The translations under genes were made by a program, and so were the position numbers. DNA of 33,048 bases, taken from positions 1-33,048 of the IMG/VR virus record IMGVR_UViG_3300047373_000219. One strand, given 5' to 3'. This document shows positions 8,138 through 17,709 of the stretch, piece after piece (positions within the stretch are counted from its first letter, which is position 1; every line of letters begins with the position of its first letter). The notes under the pieces were generated by a model. That model was given only the letters and a program-made list of their open reading frames with translations, ran no database searches and was not told the origin of the DNA. The stretch comes from a virus.

Positions 8138-9964
8138 TCATAGTTGGCTGCGGTGTGAAAGTGCAGCATCGAGCTGCTGTTGTGAGGTGATTTCTTGGCT
8201 TACAACATACGCTCTCATCGGCTCTTCCGCCTGCCTGTTTTCAAGCGTGGGTGTCGTGTCAGCGACAGGCAAATTATCAGGCACAAGCGCACGTGTCATC
8301 TGTGGCGATTCGGCGCTTCCTGATGTTGTTGAATTGAACTGCTGTTGTTTGATTGTTGCAATCTGAGCAGCACCCATCAGAGCAGCCGTTGCGCTTGCGG
8401 CAAAACCTGCAGGTGTCGGACCAAGTCCAACAGGTGGCGCAGCCAAAGCACCAATAATGGCACTTGCCATGCTCATTAACGCTCCACTAATCTGCAACTT
8501 CTTGCTTCGCTCGAAGGCTTGTCGCTGTGCTTCTTCGGTTGCCTCTTCTCCTGCTTGATTCTGAGTTTGCATGAAGGACATAAAGGCTTGCCCGACTTGC
8601 AACGCTTGTTGGACTCCTTTGACTCTTGCTGCTCGCTTCTTGTCTTCTGCATCTTTCGTATCCTGTACTTCCTTGTCTAAATACTTCTTTGTTATCGCTG
8701 CAACTTCTGCTTGTTGCCTCTCAACTAAGCCTGCCGTTTCTTGACCTGCGAGGGTTAACGTATCGAACAGCTTGTCATACTTGGCGTTAACCGCGTCGAT
8801 TTCGTTGTCCTGTGCGCTTTGAACGGCTTGCAGGTAAAGTTGATAAGCATCCTCCTGTTGCTTGAGGAGTGCCTGCTCTTCATCCGACAGCTTCTGCGCT
8901 TCCGCTGCTGCTTGGTTACGGATGATGTTCAGCTTGTTGTTGATGGTCGTCTGACGTTCGGCTGACTCTTCTCTGATATTAATAAGAGCAACTTCTAACT
9001 CTGTGAGGCGCTCCATGTCTTCTTCGGTGTTCTCACCGAGAGCCATCGTCTGTTTGTGTATGCGGAGTTCCTCTGCTGCCACCCGTTGCCTCTCAGCCAT
9101 TAACGACTGCTCAATATCAATCGCTGCTTGCGCTGCAACGAGGCGGTCTTCCAAGGTAGCGTTAAGGTCTTCCGCTATCATGTTGTATTCCTTGAACTGC
9201 GCTCTGCCTTCAGCGAACTCAACACGTAGCTTCCTTTGGTCTTTCCTGAGTTGAATCGAAGCCTTGGCAAGGTCACTTGCTGCGGTGGCATTCGCTTTTA
9301 TTCTCTTGGTTGTTTCCCCTACACTCTCAGCAACATTCTTGAACGTATCTACAACTGCTTCTCCAACGTCTTTCAAGATGTTAGCTTCATTGAAGAAAAT
9401 CTCTGATGCTGATGACGCATCTTCCATCGCACCTTCAAAGTCGCGCTCAAACACCTTCTTGACTGCGCTACCAAGAAGTCCAAACATCTGTATTACCGCA
9501 TTGACTTTGTCTGTAACGTATTGCTTGAGTGCAGAGCCGAAGTCTATCAGCGCCTGCTTCGGGTTAGAGAACGCATTGAAGATACTCTCCCCTAAAGCTA
9601 TCGCGTTGTCTGTCAAAACCTGCGTCACCCCTTTCAGCACAGACATTGCCACCTCTAGCTTCTCTGCTCCTCGCTGCGTTTGTGTAAAGTAAGCGATAAG
9701 CGAACCAACCGCCACGACTAACGCACCAACGCCCGTGCTTATCATGGCTGCTCTAAAACCCTTCATCCCCATGATGACCCCCTTAACCCCCTTGACCATA
9801 TTCTTGAAGCCCGACACAGCTCCACCCGTCATCTTGTCGAGCGCACCTGTCGCAGCATCGACGTTACCCTCAAGACCCTTGGTAGCGTCATCCACCTTGT
9901 CGATAGACTTAGTGGCTTGTTCCGTTCCCGTTACTGTGAGGTTAACCTTGACTTCTGTTGACAT
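8138..9964 (-). CDS. Tail tape measure protein
   Basis: This 608-residue protein combines features of a tape measure: an N-terminal region rich in Ala, Gly, Lys and Val, a hydrophobic segment at about 74-93 (MISTGVGALVVAVGSLIAYF), long helical coiled-coil stretches at about 225-350 and 360-430, and a second Ala/Gly-rich hydrophobic region near 490-540. Tape measures set tail length and leave with the DNA. At about 1.5 angstroms per residue this predicts a short tail of around 90 nm. It begins inside the end of a 63-residue gene and follows the tail hub. A promoter-like element lies directly downstream. Confidence 0.8.
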   Translation of the reverse strand: MSTEVKVNLTVTGTEQATKSIDKVDDATKGLEGNVDAATGALDKMTGGAVSGFKNMVKGVKGVIMGMKGFRAAMISTGVGALVVAVGSLIAYFTQTQRGAEKLEVAMSVLKGVTQVLTDNAIALGESIFNAFSNPKQALIDFGSALKQYVTDKVNAVIQMFGLLGSAVKKVFERDFEGAMEDASSASEIFFNEANILKDVGEAVVDTFKNVAESVGETTKRIKANATAASDLAKASIQLRKDQRKLRVEFAEGRAQFKEYNMIAEDLNATLEDRLVAAQAAIDIEQSLMAERQRVAAEELRIHKQTMALGENTEEDMERLTELEVALINIREESAERQTTINNKLNIIRNQAAAEAQKLSDEEQALLKQQEDAYQLYLQAVQSAQDNEIDAVNAKYDKLFDTLTLAGQETAGLVERQQAEVAAITKKYLDKEVQDTKDAEDKKRAARVKGVQQALQVGQAFMSFMQTQNQAGEEATEEAQRQAFERSKKLQISGALMSMASAIIGALAAPPVGLGPTPAGFAASATAALMGAAQIATIKQQQFNSTTSGSAESPQMTRALVPDNLPVADTTPTLENRQAEEPMRAYVVSQEITSQQQLDAALSHRSQL

Positions 9965-10133
9965 ACTGCTTGATTCCTAAGTTGACTTTCTTGAAGAACT
10001 TCTTCCACCCTGTGTGTTCATAGTAACCATAGAAGTGAAGGTCATCTGTTGTCTTGCACTCTTGAACATGAGAGCCGACGCGTATCACTTCGGGTATCTT
10101 CTTTGCGAACTCGCTTATCCTTCTGTTATACAT
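9942..10133 (-). CDS. Small hypothetical tail-region protein
   Basis: This 63-residue basic protein starts at an ATG that overlaps the end of the tail-hub gene by 19 bases and ends 23 bases into the tape measure gene. Its sequence (IRVGSHVQECKTTDDLHFYGYY, then KKFFKKVNLGIKQYV) looks like real protein and not a shadow, since the neighbouring frames are closed by their own genes only at its edges. No family is recognised. Its position suggests a small tail assembly or baseplate component. Confidence 0.55.
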   Translation of the reverse strand: MYNRRISEFAKKIPEVIRVGSHVQECKTTDDLHFYGYYEHTGWKKFFKKVNLGIKQYVNRSQG

Positions 10134-13075
10134 ACTAAGCCGTTTTCAGTTTCGATTAGTTGATGGTCTTCAGTCACGATTGCATCCTGTATCATGCGCG
10201 CTCCTCCGAGGTCTGTAACGAGCATCGTCACCTGCGCTGTCCATGTGGTTATCGTGTCAGCTAAGCCCGTTGCTTTGATTTCAAGTGTACTCTGAATACC
10301 TGAGTAATCTCCCTCTCCTGCGACTGCTGATAGTGTGATGGTAGGTAGTGATGCCCTGCTTGATGTCTTGTACTCATATACCGTTTCGTCTGTTTGATTC
10401 CTGACCAATCCTGACGTAGTATGTGTGGCGACGAACACCTTTCGAGTCACGCAGTAATCTCCAATAGGGTCTACTGTCCCTGCAATGTCTGTTCCAATCA
10501 CCTCTACCTCTATCGTAGATTGAGCCATCCTAGGTAGGATGATTCCACTCGTTGACCTTCCATACGGATTCAACGACACCGCCGCCGTGCTGTTAGACAC
10601 GCCTTGCAAGATGTAGTGCTGTTCTTGGACTGTACTGAAGAAAGAAGAGCGAGAGGTCATGCCCTTTGTTCCCAAGGCGTAAGGGAAACGTGTTCCTCCT
10701 GCTGAGGACTTTTCGATAGCCGTAGTTGGCGGAACTACTATTGGCTTAACGCTGTCCCCTGTGGAAGTCGATGAGGGTGCTGACGTGCCTCCGAAGCCCC
10801 CTGAGTCTGTCCCTCCTGTATCGCTGAAATTCCACCAACATTGCCCGTTGGAAAACTGATAGCCTGCTGCGCGACAGCAGTCCTCGTTCGCGCTCACACT
10901 CGCACCTGAAGAGTCCACCCACGATGTCGTTCCATCTGCGTTGAAAGAATCTATGCTGTCTTCACACTCTTGGTCAAAGGTGATGTGCGTTACACTAGAC
11001 TGAACAACCTTCAACAACTCTGCCGTACAAGTGCCTCCCTTAGCAACGTTCAAACCACGCACAGACAAGAGCCTGTATTCCGTGTTCTTAATTGTAATGG
11101 TATCAGCAAAACTCAGGTTATAAACGTCACTTGTGTTCAGCACGAGGCTACAAGTCATGAGCCGTGCCTCTTTAGAGTATATCTCTCTCAAGTAAGCCGA
11201 CCAATACTTCTCAACTAAACCTGTGGAGAAAGTGCTTCCTATTACCGCTGAGCTAAACCTGTAATTATCTCTCCAAAGCACACTCGATGTGTCACTCCCA
11301 ACAACCCTGTCTGAGAAGGGGCTAAAGTGAGGGTAAGAGGTGTGCGCTGTATTACCGATATAGAAGGTGTGCCCTATGCTGTGCAGCCCGTTGTAAAACA
11401 ATAAACGGGGCTTGTGGTTGACAGGTTCTGCCACGCCATCTTTCATGCCGTATAGCATCGGTATCGCAACGTTTGTCAACCCTTGGTTGGCAGGGTCTAC
11501 TGAAGGAATAGGAAGCATACCTGTAGCGCCCATCATGCTGTCGGTATCAGAAGCGCCTGTCGCAAACGCATCTTCTGTCAAGTAGGTATAGGTTCCAAGA
11601 ACCCCTCCTATCCTTGTGTTGTACCATTGATTGACGTGGTCTTCATCTATGCCGTCTGAGTAGACGAGGTCTTTAACTTTCAGCTCTGTCGTCGGCTTAA
11701 CCTGTAATGATTGACTATGGTCTACTTTAGCCGTCCAATCACGATTCGTTCCTGAGAGCAGGTAGTCATTCAGAGGCTCTATCTGCAAGACGTCAGGCTC
11801 GTTATTCTTACTCACTATCGCGAGGTTGAACCTCTTAGCGATTTCTTTGAGCCAATCAGCAGCCTTCACATTAGGAAGAGCCGATGACGTGTTTATAGCG
11901 GCAAAAGAAGACGGAGCATTATATTCGACGAAGCGCAAGAAGGTCTGCACTCCGCCCACAACACTAAGGTTAGTTCCGCCCAACACGTGTACCTGAACAG
12001 CCTCTCCGTTATCAATGAAGATGTTGTTCACAGAGAAGGTCATTACACCCCCTGCAGCAGGTACGATGTATGATTGCTGATGAACCTCATTGGTAGCCCT
12101 AGTCACCATGACATCCACATAACCCTGTGTGCTACCTGCGTTGGCGAACTGAAGTGAAACATTAAAGGTTGCGTTCATCTGCGCAGGAGCGACGAAATCA
12201 CCCGTAGTCATGAAGCCGTCAGGGTCATAGAAGTCGTCGCCTGTGATGTTCAAGAAAGGGACGTAATGAAACGTTGTTGCGTCAGAAATATCTATGTTCG
12301 AGGTGCTGTACCTCTTCGCTCCATACAGAGGTCGGGTAATCGGGTTTACAGCCTGCGTGTTGTACGTCATGTACAAACTCTCGAAATCACTCGTACTAAG
12401 GAAGGTGGATTCAATTGTCTTTCCTCCATATTGAACAACCTTGTCAATCATATGCTTCACCTGCATCGCAGGCTTAAAATGATATGCCCTGACGTAGTTG
12501 GGAGCAGCGACCCCATCAGCAACGCCCTCATCATAGAAGAGCCTGTTCCCGTCAGAGTTCCCATAATCAATATAAGGGAATACAATCAGTCCTGCTCCAA
12601 CCGAACCTGCGCTTACGTCATTAGTGAGTGTCCATGAGTCAATCACTTTAGAAGGGCTCGGAACAACGTCATAGTCAGCGTCGAAAATGTCTCCTAGTGC
12701 GATGTCTGCAAGACGGCTGAACAAGTCGCCTGCACCCCCTACAACAGACACCTGAAACGTTCTGCTCTTCGTGCTGTGTCCAAGCATCTGAAGGAAGCCC
12801 TCCATCACAAGCGCCCCGTCATCCAATATGTTACATCTCGTCCTTACCCTTGCATCGAACGTTCCATCAGCTATATTAGCGTCATAGTAATGAGAAAAGA
12901 ACGCGCTGTTCTTCTGTGTGTCGGGTACGGTGAACGTAGTGCTGTAAGTGCTGCTTCGGGTGAATGGTTCAGCAGGGTTTGCGAACTCCATCTGAAGGGT
13001 CACAGCCGTTGCTTCAGTCACATCCAAGAACGTTGGCGTATCAGAGCCTTGAGAGTATGCTACTAATTGAATCAT
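10115..13075 (-). CDS. Large tail hub / baseplate protein
   Basis: At 986 residues this is the longest gene. The N-terminus (LDVTEATAVTLQMEF then FTVPDTQKNSAFFSHYYDAN) and the block SAYLREIYSKEARLMTCSLVLNTSDVYNLSFADTITI near residue 650 are features of the large tail protein found after the gp10-like genes in Bacteroidota siphoviruses. That protein probably acts as the hub that caps the tube. The later part has a Ser/Gly/Thr-rich linker (about 755-785) and a beta-rich C-terminal portion that may contact the fibre or the cell surface. It overlaps the upstream gene by 4 bases. The hub role is inferred from pattern and position, not from a catalytic motif. Confidence 0.65.
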   Translation of the reverse strand: MIQLVAYSQGSDTPTFLDVTEATAVTLQMEFANPAEPFTRSSTYSTTFTVPDTQKNSAFFSHYYDANIADGTFDARVRTRCNILDDGALVMEGFLQMLGHSTKSRTFQVSVVGGAGDLFSRLADIALGDIFDADYDVVPSPSKVIDSWTLTNDVSAGSVGAGLIVFPYIDYGNSDGNRLFYDEGVADGVAAPNYVRAYHFKPAMQVKHMIDKVVQYGGKTIESTFLSTSDFESLYMTYNTQAVNPITRPLYGAKRYSTSNIDISDATTFHYVPFLNITGDDFYDPDGFMTTGDFVAPAQMNATFNVSLQFANAGSTQGYVDVMVTRATNEVHQQSYIVPAAGGVMTFSVNNIFIDNGEAVQVHVLGGTNLSVVGGVQTFLRFVEYNAPSSFAAINTSSALPNVKAADWLKEIAKRFNLAIVSKNNEPDVLQIEPLNDYLLSGTNRDWTAKVDHSQSLQVKPTTELKVKDLVYSDGIDEDHVNQWYNTRIGGVLGTYTYLTEDAFATGASDTDSMMGATGMLPIPSVDPANQGLTNVAIPMLYGMKDGVAEPVNHKPRLLFYNGLHSIGHTFYIGNTAHTSYPHFSPFSDRVVGSDTSSVLWRDNYRFSSAVIGSTFSTGLVEKYWSAYLREIYSKEARLMTCSLVLNTSDVYNLSFADTITIKNTEYRLLSVRGLNVAKGGTCTAELLKVVQSSVTHITFDQECEDSIDSFNADGTTSWVDSSGASVSANEDCCRAAGYQFSNGQCWWNFSDTGGTDSGGFGGTSAPSSTSTGDSVKPIVVPPTTAIEKSSAGGTRFPYALGTKGMTSRSSFFSTVQEQHYILQGVSNSTAAVSLNPYGRSTSGIILPRMAQSTIEVEVIGTDIAGTVDPIGDYCVTRKVFVATHTTSGLVRNQTDETVYEYKTSSRASLPTITLSAVAGEGDYSGIQSTLEIKATGLADTITTWTAQVTMLVTDLGGARMIQDAIVTEDHQLIETENGLVCITEG

Positions 13076-14451
13076 CGGACTACGTTCTTCTTGCTGCTTT
13101 CGATGGTGAAAGAATAACGAATCAGCTTGTCATTCCGACTCGTCTTCTCGACGTAACTCGTTTGCCTTATCTGAACATTCTCAATAGTCGTTTGGAGGGT
13201 GATATTCTCGTCTTGGTCTATGCGGTGTATGAGGGGAGAGGTGACGAGGCTTTCTATTAGAGCGTTGTCTTCTTCCTTTATCCAATCGGTGTTAATCTCG
13301 ACCACCTGTGTGTTGCTCACTCGGTGATTCGTTTTGCCTCCCGTGTATCCCATGTTTCTCACATAGGCTGCATCTTCGTTCCAATTACCTGAATCTTGCT
13401 CAAACTGCTGTCGTGTAACCTCCATGTTCACAACCCTCTTCTTGCGGAAGCTGTAGTAGTCCCATCCTCCTGCTCGATTGACCCAAGCGAGGCGAACAGG
13501 CAAGCCGTTGTAGCAGTCGTTGTCCTGTATGATGTACCTGTGCTTTCCTGACACTTCAGTTAGCCCGTTCATGAAGGTGATGTCATAGTATAGAACATCA
13601 TCTGCAGCTAAGGCTACTTTGAGGTTCGTGCCTGTAAGCCATGATGTGAAGTTCCTCGGACCGACTCCTACATTCACCCACATCTGCTCGTCTGATGAAA
13701 CGCCACCTGCTGACACACCGATGTTCGTTTCAACATCTATTGTATCGTTGGTGATAGTCCCGTCTCTCTTGACACCTCTGACCTTGATGTCTTCCCACAA
13801 CGAATCTACGTCTCTGTTACCCCCACTGTTGTTCGCATACCAAGCGCTAAGAACAGCGTAATCGTTCAAGGTCGCGTAGTTGATGAAGTACCTCGTGCCT
13901 GCTGCGTCACCTGACGTAAGACCCGTTTGGAATGGCGCTTCTGTAAGTGCTGACTTCGTGATAGCATCCATCTGCCAATTAGCTATCTCAAGATTGCGCA
14001 GATAGGTCGTTGTCGAGCGTGTGTTGTGTGCTTGGTCACCTGCGAAGAGAGCGAACAGGAAGTAGTGCGTTTCAAGGTAGCTGATGGTTGGTGCTACGTT
14101 CGCACTTGATGCTACGCTCTTACCTACACGAACTGTCGCCTGTCTGATAGGCGTTTGTCCTGACTGAGCGAGAACGCCATCAGGGTCTATCTGATGAACC
14201 GAGTCATTGTTGAGTCCATCCACGCAGTACGCAAGGAAGTCATCACATATCCGTGACACGTCAATCGTTGCCGTTCCTGCCGCGTTCGGTGGCAGCTTAA
14301 TCACAGCCCTAACCGCGCCATCTATCGTTACCTCAGCAACGTACCTGTACTTCGCTCCTGTGTAAGCTGAATCCTTGAGCCGAAACACGATAGGGTATTG
14401 TGTGCTGTGAACGTCTGTCGTCGTTGGTGATTGCTCTACTGAATATGCCAT
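13072..14451 (-). CDS. Tail structural protein (distal-tail-like)
   Basis: This 459-residue protein begins MAYSVEQSPTTTDVHSTQYP, a start commonly seen in an uncharacterised virion protein of Bacteroidota phages. It reads as mostly beta structure, with a central YYDITFMNGLTEVSGKHRY segment and a GWDYYSFRKKRVVNMEV segment. It lies between the gp10-like protein and the large hub, 2 bases after the former and overlapping the latter by 4. A distal tail or baseplate ring is the most likely role given that position. No enzymatic motif is visible. Confidence 0.6.
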   Translation of the reverse strand: MAYSVEQSPTTTDVHSTQYPIVFRLKDSAYTGAKYRYVAEVTIDGAVRAVIKLPPNAAGTATIDVSRICDDFLAYCVDGLNNDSVHQIDPDGVLAQSGQTPIRQATVRVGKSVASSANVAPTISYLETHYFLFALFAGDQAHNTRSTTTYLRNLEIANWQMDAITKSALTEAPFQTGLTSGDAAGTRYFINYATLNDYAVLSAWYANNSGGNRDVDSLWEDIKVRGVKRDGTITNDTIDVETNIGVSAGGVSSDEQMWVNVGVGPRNFTSWLTGTNLKVALAADDVLYYDITFMNGLTEVSGKHRYIIQDNDCYNGLPVRLAWVNRAGGWDYYSFRKKRVVNMEVTRQQFEQDSGNWNEDAAYVRNMGYTGGKTNHRVSNTQVVEINTDWIKEEDNALIESLVTSPLIHRIDQDENITLQTTIENVQIRQTSYVEKTSRNDKLIRYSFTIESSKKNVVR

Positions 14452-14453
14452 GA

Positions 14454-15035
14454 TTACTCTGCTTGGTTGTCGTCTATGTATTTAGCTATCGCTTCCCCGA
14501 AGTCCTCAGCGTATGCCGTAGCGATGGAGTTAGCGTATTTCGCCTCTATCCGCTTCCCTGTGTCTGACAGGAAGAACGTTGGCTTGATACCCCTGCTGAA
14601 GATTGCATTCTGTATGGCGTAAGCAAGTCCATCTCCCTGCTTGAAACGCCCCTTAGAATCTCTATTCTTGATACCCCGTTGCTTCATCCAATCTTTGATG
14701 ACATTCAGAGGAGGCTTCTTGTCCTTGAATCGAAAGGGTGTACCGCCTGATGGATTCTCTCCTTGCCTCGCATACGGGCTTGTGTGAGCGCCCCGCACGC
14801 CCCCGTCCACGAACTGCCAATAATTCAACCTAGGTGTGATGTCTGCGATTAGTTGCCCGTTCTCTTGCGTGATGATGGTCTTCATAGAACGTGTCAGAGC
14901 GCCTGTGCTGTTCTTGTCTTCTCGCCTCAGCTTCGCCTGCGCATTCCTTCGCCATAACCTCATTACGCGCTTCATCTCCGCTTCGAGTTTGACCCACTCA
15001 ATCTGTATGCCATCAATAGTCGTCGTGATAGCCAT
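14454..15035 (-). CDS. HK97 gp10-like tail completion protein
   Basis: This 193-residue basic protein has a helical N-terminus (EAEMKRVMRLWRRNAQAKLR) and the pattern DKNSTGALTRSMKTIITQENGQLIADITPRL with YWQFVDGGVRG. That is the usual signature of gp10-like proteins that join tail and head (substrate-binding beta region followed by a FVDxGRxG-type turn). The C-terminal half includes KPTFFLSDTGKRIEAKY. It starts at the stop of the preceding gene with a 1-base overlap. The family call is from pattern recognition. Confidence 0.7.
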   Translation of the reverse strand: MAITTTIDGIQIEWVKLEAEMKRVMRLWRRNAQAKLRREDKNSTGALTRSMKTIITQENGQLIADITPRLNYWQFVDGGVRGAHTSPYARQGENPSGGTPFRFKDKKPPLNVIKDWMKQRGIKNRDSKGRFKQGDGLAYAIQNAIFSRGIKPTFFLSDTGKRIEAKYANSIATAYAEDFGEAIAKYIDDNQAE

Positions 15036-15493
15036 CAGTCAGGAACTAAGCAAAGGTTGTTGAGGCTGTCAAAGGTGAGGGTCACCTGTCCTTGCCAACC
15101 CACGAGCATGCTGTCCAACTTGACCACAAACGAGTCTGCGTCCACAGGAAGAGAGAGCGTTCCTCTGCTCACGAAATTGCTTTCAGAGTCATGGTGCTTC
15201 AAGAAGGCGATTACGTCCTTGAAGATGTAGAGCATATTGCTCAGTACGTTAGCTCGTGAATCGAGGTCAGGTGGTTGCATCGTGCCAACGAGAATATCGA
15301 AGTCAAGAGCCACAGAACCTTCGTCCAAGCTGACCCCCATGCAGGTAACGTGTAACAACGGGTGCTTGTCTGCTGACAGCTTAGCGATGTCTGCTTCGTC
15401 CATCGGACCGAACTGATAGGCATTAATCTGCTTGTGCGAGGTAGCGAACGTTTCTAATGCCTTGGCTATCGTGAACAGGTTGGTTTCAGTCAT
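15035..15493 (-). CDS. Tail terminator-like / minor tail protein
   Basis: This 152-residue protein carries the segments AKALETFATSHKQINAYQFG, YPLLHV-like KHPLLHVTCMG, and ALDFDILVGTMQPPDLDSRANVLSNMLYIF. Small proteins with a helix, a central sheet and this length next to a gp10-like gene are usually tail terminators that cap the tail tube. Its ATG overlaps, as ATGA, the stop of the frame-shifted extension of the upstream gene at 15490. That supports the idea that the shifted frame is translated. Role inferred from position and pattern. Confidence 0.6.
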   Translation of the reverse strand: MTETNLFTIAKALETFATSHKQINAYQFGPMDEADIAKLSADKHPLLHVTCMGVSLDEGSVALDFDILVGTMQPPDLDSRANVLSNMLYIFKDVIAFLKHHDSESNFVSRGTLSLPVDADSFVVKLDSMLVGWQGQVTLTFDSLNNLCLVPD

Positions 15494-16193
15494 AGGATGT
15501 CCTTGTTTCTCTTAGCTATATCTAAGTCCAATTCGTAGCACAAGAACGTGAACGCTTCCCTAACTCCTACCTCAGTAACCTCTTCAATCTTGAGAAGATT
15601 CCCCCCTGCAAGATGGTAGATTGTTGTGTACCAACCCCACTTAGCTGTGATGGGGCTTGCGTCTCCTTCTTCTCCTCCTCCAAAGAGCGGGCTAAACTCA
15701 TCGAGAAGCCTATCCCTAAACGCAAAAAAAAAGCAAGCACTCCAAACACAACGTCCATTCGCATATCCTGATACGCTTCCTTGCTGCGGTCAGGGTCGTA
15801 GGAATGAACTGAGTAACGCTCTCCGTGCCTCTCTTTAACTTTCGGATAGAGTATGGACATGGCGCTAGGCAGGTTGGAGAAGATGTCAGAGCATGCCGTT
15901 TCAAGGTCGATGTACTCACCTAACGAAAGGGAGTCAAGATTAGGATGTAGCCCGTACTCTTCTCCTCTGAGTTCTGTCCACTTAACAAGGGGGTATTCCT
16001 CTGCGTCTGTTCGCTCTAATGCAACCAACACATCCATGATGCGTTCAAGGCTGTCCACATCGAGTCGTTTCACTACGCTCTCTTCTATGCCGAGAAGAGC
16101 TGATATTTGAGCTATCTCACCCTCCGCTAAGTGAAAGGCTTCGAAGGTCTTCACGGTAATGTCAGCAGGCGAGGTGGGTACTGTGAGTTTCAT
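15490..16193 (-). CDS. Conserved phage protein made by a probable -1 frameshift (208 aa unshifted, 234 aa shifted)
   Basis: The ATG at 16193 overlaps the terminase stop as ATGA. The zero frame gives 208 residues and stops at 15567, but its last 50 residues look like non-coding sequence. A T9 run at 15732-15724 lies at codons for Ala-Phe-Phe. If the ribosome slips back one base there, reading continues as FAFRDRLLDEFSPLFGGG, then AKWGWYTTIYHLAGGNLLKI, ending at 15490. That ending overlaps the next ATG. The shifted C-terminus has a normal protein composition and a W-W-TIY-LAGG pattern seen in Bacteroidota phage proteins near the terminase. By analogy with lambda G/GT it could be a tail assembly chaperone. 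A homopolymer sequencing error would look the same. Confidence 0.7.
15724..15732 (-). promoter_or_regulatory. Slippery T9 run, candidate frameshift site
   Basis: On the minus strand the sequence is GCT followed by T9 and GCG. It contains a perfect TTT TTTT slip site. A -1 slip joins a protein-like frame upstream to a protein-like frame downstream. No clear downstream pseudoknot was identified by eye. Confidence 0.55.
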
Positions 16194-17350
16194 CTGATTG
16201 CGTATTGTCCTGAGAAGTTCTTCGTTAGCTTGTTCAGGCAAACATAACGCACAGCGTCGATAGCGTGGTCATACCCGTTCTGCTCAGGCTGATTCAAGGT
16301 ACGCCCGTTCTTGTCTTGTATCCACTTGTAGTTACGCAGTTCTTTGATGAGGTTGGTGCTTGTCGGGGTTACCCTCAGCCTGTGTCTCTTCATCACGTCT
16401 ATGCCGATGCGAACGCTGTCAGCGCCCTTCTTGCTTGGCTTACAATTCAGCCCATGACGGAAGAGTTCCTCGATGCTCTTTGGCTCACTTGAGTCAGCGA
16501 TGATTTCAGTCCTGTCACCCTCCGCAATATGCTTGCGAATCTCAATCACGAGGTCAGGGTTCGTTAAGCCCGTTCTGTACAGCAGTTCGTGCATCCACAG
16601 GTCATGTCCTTTCGCGTACACAGCGATGAGAGCAGACGGGTCATTCGTGTATCCCCAATCCAAGCCATAGGCAACAAGCCTTGCTCCTTCAGGGACTTCC
16701 TCTTCCTCCCATTTCGTGAAGATGGTAGTCATGCTCACACCCCGTTCCCCCAAGCCAAAGACACGCCAATAATTGTCATCTGTCTCCTTGAGGCGTTCTA
16801 TCTCGTCCACTACCTCTTGGCTTAGGTAAGGGTTGTCCTTATATGTAGTCTTGAAGAACTCTGAATCATCCCTTGGCAGGAGGTGGTCGTATATCCAAGA
16901 GAACTCGTCTGAAGGGTTGTAATCTATGATAGCCTTGTGAGTCGTTCTGAGGATTAGCTGACGCCAATCTTCTAACGTGAGTTCGTTTGCCTCATTGATG
17001 AATAGAACGTTCCTCTTCCTACCCCTGATTTTCTGCGGTTGGTCTACGCTGATGAACTCAAAGAGATTACCGAAAAGGAAGTAGGTGTTGTCGCTCTTGT
17101 TGTGCTTAGTCACGTCATACCAATCTTGGCTCTCAAGGATACTCAGGAAGTCCCTCAGGACGGATGCTCTGAGTGAGGGAAAGGTCTTCCTAACCACAGT
17201 AATAGTCCACCTCGCATCTTGGTTGTAGAAGCAGAACTCGCATAGCGCTTGGATGATGCTGTATGTCTTGCCACTACGTGTGCCTCCCTGATGAATCTGT
17301 ATCTTGGCTCGGCTCTCCTTGACGTTATAGTATGTGGTGGGTTGCTTCAC
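16190..17350 (-). CDS. terL: Terminase large subunit
   Basis: This 386-residue motor protein shows the ATPase and nuclease motifs of terminases: Walker A GGTRSGKT (22-29), Walker B NVLFINEAN (114-122, with catalytic Glu120), and the RNase H-like nuclease acids in YGLDWGY (Asp231), IIADSSEPKS (Asp286) and GYDHAIDAVRY (Asp361 and Asp365). It cuts concatemeric DNA and drives it through the portal. It overlaps the small subunit and the next gene by ATGA junctions. The length is near the short end for the family but all motifs are present. Confidence 0.93.
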   Translation of the reverse strand: MKQPTTYYNVKESRAKIQIHQGGTRSGKTYSIIQALCEFCFYNQDARWTITVVRKTFPSLRASVLRDFLSILESQDWYDVTKHNKSDNTYFLFGNLFEFISVDQPQKIRGRKRNVLFINEANELTLEDWRQLILRTTHKAIIDYNPSDEFSWIYDHLLPRDDSEFFKTTYKDNPYLSQEVVDEIERLKETDDNYWRVFGLGERGVSMTTIFTKWEEEEVPEGARLVAYGLDWGYTNDPSALIAVYAKGHDLWMHELLYRTGLTNPDLVIEIRKHIAEGDRTEIIADSSEPKSIEELFRHGLNCKPSKKGADSVRIGIDVMKRHRLRVTPTSTNLIKELRNYKWIQDKNGRTLNQPEQNGYDHAIDAVRYVCLNKLTKNFSGQYAIR

Positions 17351-17709
17351 TTCTGTTCCTTCAGCACTTGGTCAAACCACGTTGGTTCTCTTAGCGCGTT
17401 TCCTCCTGTGGTGATGTCTGTTGTTTCCACGTAGCCTCGCTTCTTGCCCTTAGTCTTGAGGTAGAAGATAGTGGCTGATGGGTTACCCTCTTGGATTAGC
17501 TTATGCAAGTTGCTCTCAGCGAAATCTACAGCTACATCAGACAGCTCTTGAACGGCTGCTGCGTATAACGGGTCTTCTTTAATCCATCGGTAGTGTGTGT
17601 CCCTGCTCACCTTAGCGGCTTTGCATGCGGTAGTGACAACACCGAGTGATGCTTCAAGTGCTTCTAAGAGCCTCTTTTTTACTGTGTCCGATATGTCAGG
17701 CTTTGTCAT
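17347..17709 (-). CDS. terS: Terminase small subunit
   Basis: This 120-residue protein has an N-terminal helix-turn-helix (VTTACKAAKVSRDTHYRWIKEDP, roughly residues 24-47) followed by a helical region and FYLKTKGKKRGYVE. That is the common form of small terminase subunits, which bind the packaging site and recruit the large subunit. It sits directly before terL with a 4-base overlap and begins 14 bases before the end of the dioxygenase gene, linking packaging to the DNA modification genes in one transcript. Confidence 0.85.
   Translation of the reverse strand: MTKPDISDTVKKRLLEALEASLGVVTTACKAAKVSRDTHYRWIKEDPLYAAAVQELSDVAVDFAESNLHKLIQEGNPSATIFYLKTKGKKRGYVETTDITTGGNALREPTWFDQVLKEQK

Noticed and set aside
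16194-16241. Longer start (TTG) for the frameshift gene
   Set aside because: The ATG at 16193 gives an ATGA overlap with terL, which is typical for this genome.
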